64,000 nt of DNA from JAVVWB01 sp036652335 (GTDB taxonomy: Bacteria; Synergistota; Synergistia; Synergistales; Synergistaceae): NCBI GenBank assembly GCA_036652335.1, contig JAVVWB010000002.1, positions 1-64,000 on the forward strand. Direction: 5' to 3'. Below the pieces are notes generated by a model. The model was not told the DNA's origin, searched no databases, and worked only from the letters and a program-made list of their open reading frames with translations. Positions 63,496 through 64,000 of this stretch are shown in pieces. A program made the position numbers and the translations under genes. Within the stretch, counting starts at the first letter, position 1. Every line of letters begins with the position of its first letter.

Positions 63496-64000
63496 CTATT
63501 TTATCAGTAATGCACATATAAGAGTTAAATGATCTGGGAAGTCTGTGCCTTTCATCCACTCAACCTTAACTCCAAAAAACTTTTCTGAAATTTGAGAGAG
63601 GTCAATTCCGAGAGACTCTATAGAATACCTCATTTTATCTGGGAACCTGCAAGGTAAGCCTTGGGTTCTTGTACACTCATCACAAATTTCGCAAGAGCCT
63701 GAGAAAAGATAAAGACTGTTGGGAACTTGCTTTTCTTCTCTTCTCATATACTTTGTAAGATGAGCCTTTTCTATATCTATCATTTCACCAATTTCTTTAG
63801 GAACGTCATAGTCTTTACATACAAGCCCATCTAAATTTTTCTTGTCAGGTTTAATAACAAGCTCTATTAGTCTAACATCGTTATATTGATTTAAAAATTC
63901 TACTGGGTCAAAATTGTGTGGAGAACAAGACCATCTTTTTTCAAAATGACAACAGCCTTTGCAATAACCCAAAAATCTTGGGGCATCAACAAAGTTTTCT
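63496..64000 (-). CDS. DUF2284 metal-binding protein (5' end beyond the window)
   Basis: The visible part has the Cys pattern CKGCCHFEKRWSCSPH and, later, SGSCEICDECTRTQGLPC, as in DUF2284 proteins thought to bind a metal or Fe-S centre. The reading frame stays open to base 64000 (DAPRFLGYCKGC), so the true start lies outside the window. Its function is unknown. Confidence 0.85.
   Translation of the reverse strand, partial: ENFVDAPRFLGYCKGCCHFEKRWSCSPHNFDPVEFLNQYNDVRLIELVIKPDKKNLDGLVCKDYDVPKEIGEMIDIEKAHLTKYMRREEKQVPNSLYLFSGSCEICDECTRTQGLPCRFPDKMRYSIESLGIDLSQISEKFFGVKVEWMKGTDFPDHLTLICALLIK

Noticed and set aside
1..64000. tRNA, rRNA or replication-origin features
   Set aside because: I found no cloverleaf, rRNA core or DnaA-box cluster that I could support by reading alone.

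Overview
The window looks like the chromosome of a low-GC, diderm, probably anaerobic bacterium. The diderm call rests on a FadL/OMPP1-type outer-membrane barrel with a signal peptide and a terminal aromatic residue, type IV pilin-like proteins, and a large Wzx/Wzy polysaccharide locus. The pilin sequence, the DUF3842 and DUF2284 proteins and the threonine-degradation pair (Tdh/Kbl) fit Synergistota best to my eye, with Negativicutes as an alternative. This placement is an impression, not a computed one.

Layout. 0.5-1.5 kb: a tandem pair of pilin-like genes with near-identical 5' halves. 2-7.4 kb: larE-larB-larC followed by an energy-coupling-factor nickel/cobalt importer (cbiMN-cbiQ-cbiO). 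Together they should make the nickel-pincer nucleotide cofactor and supply its metal. No larA is in the window. The operon begins with a promoter, a structured leader and a strong terminator just before larE, so it looks attenuator- or riboswitch-controlled. 7.4-10.2 kb: a DUF3842 gene, then a CsoR-family repressor with its operator and the P1B metal-exporting ATPase it should control. 10.5-13.9 kb: an orphan hypothetical gene between two 202-bp repeats, an MFS exporter and galE.

14.3-53.2 kb is a polysaccharide locus of about 39 kb. It holds Wzz, a membrane UDP-sugar 4,6-dehydratase and a DegT aminotransferase. It has two initiating phosphoglycosyl transferases, two Wzx flippases and two paralogous Wzy-like polymerases. 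Nucleotide-sugar modules are visible for a UDP-hexuronic acid, UDP-L-FucNAc (CapEFG), a CDP-6-deoxyhexose (RfbF/RfbG/SDR/RmlC-like) and a possible CMP-activated acid (NeuA-like, HMGL-type aldolase, HAD phosphatase). Decoration genes suggest phosphocholine (LicD, HTH-LicC-LicA fusion), O-acylation and a phospho- or sulfo-group. The DegT gene occurs twice as an apparently perfect 1,261-bp direct repeat 31.2 kb apart. From about 18.4 kb onward codon use changes (ATT, GTT, TTT, TTG instead of the ATA, ACA, CTA style of the flanking genes), which suggests horizontal acquisition of most of the locus.

53.2-64 kb returns to native-looking genes: a YdcF/ElyC-like envelope protein, kbl-tdh with an upstream ferredoxin-like gene, a TrkA-C membrane protein, and a YeiH / SemiSWEET-like / PTS-IIC-like operon. 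An Rrf2 regulator, transcribed away from that operon, carries a perfect operator on its own -10. The FadL-type porin and a DUF2284 gene cut by the window edge follow.

Two families of intergenic repeats run through the native DNA. Element A is a short CACCGCA/TGCGGTG hairpin with a conserved tail, always pointing toward a gene that starts 94-235 bp downstream. Element B is a nested hairpin with an inner CGTA/TACG stem and changing outer arms. I could not match either to a described element.
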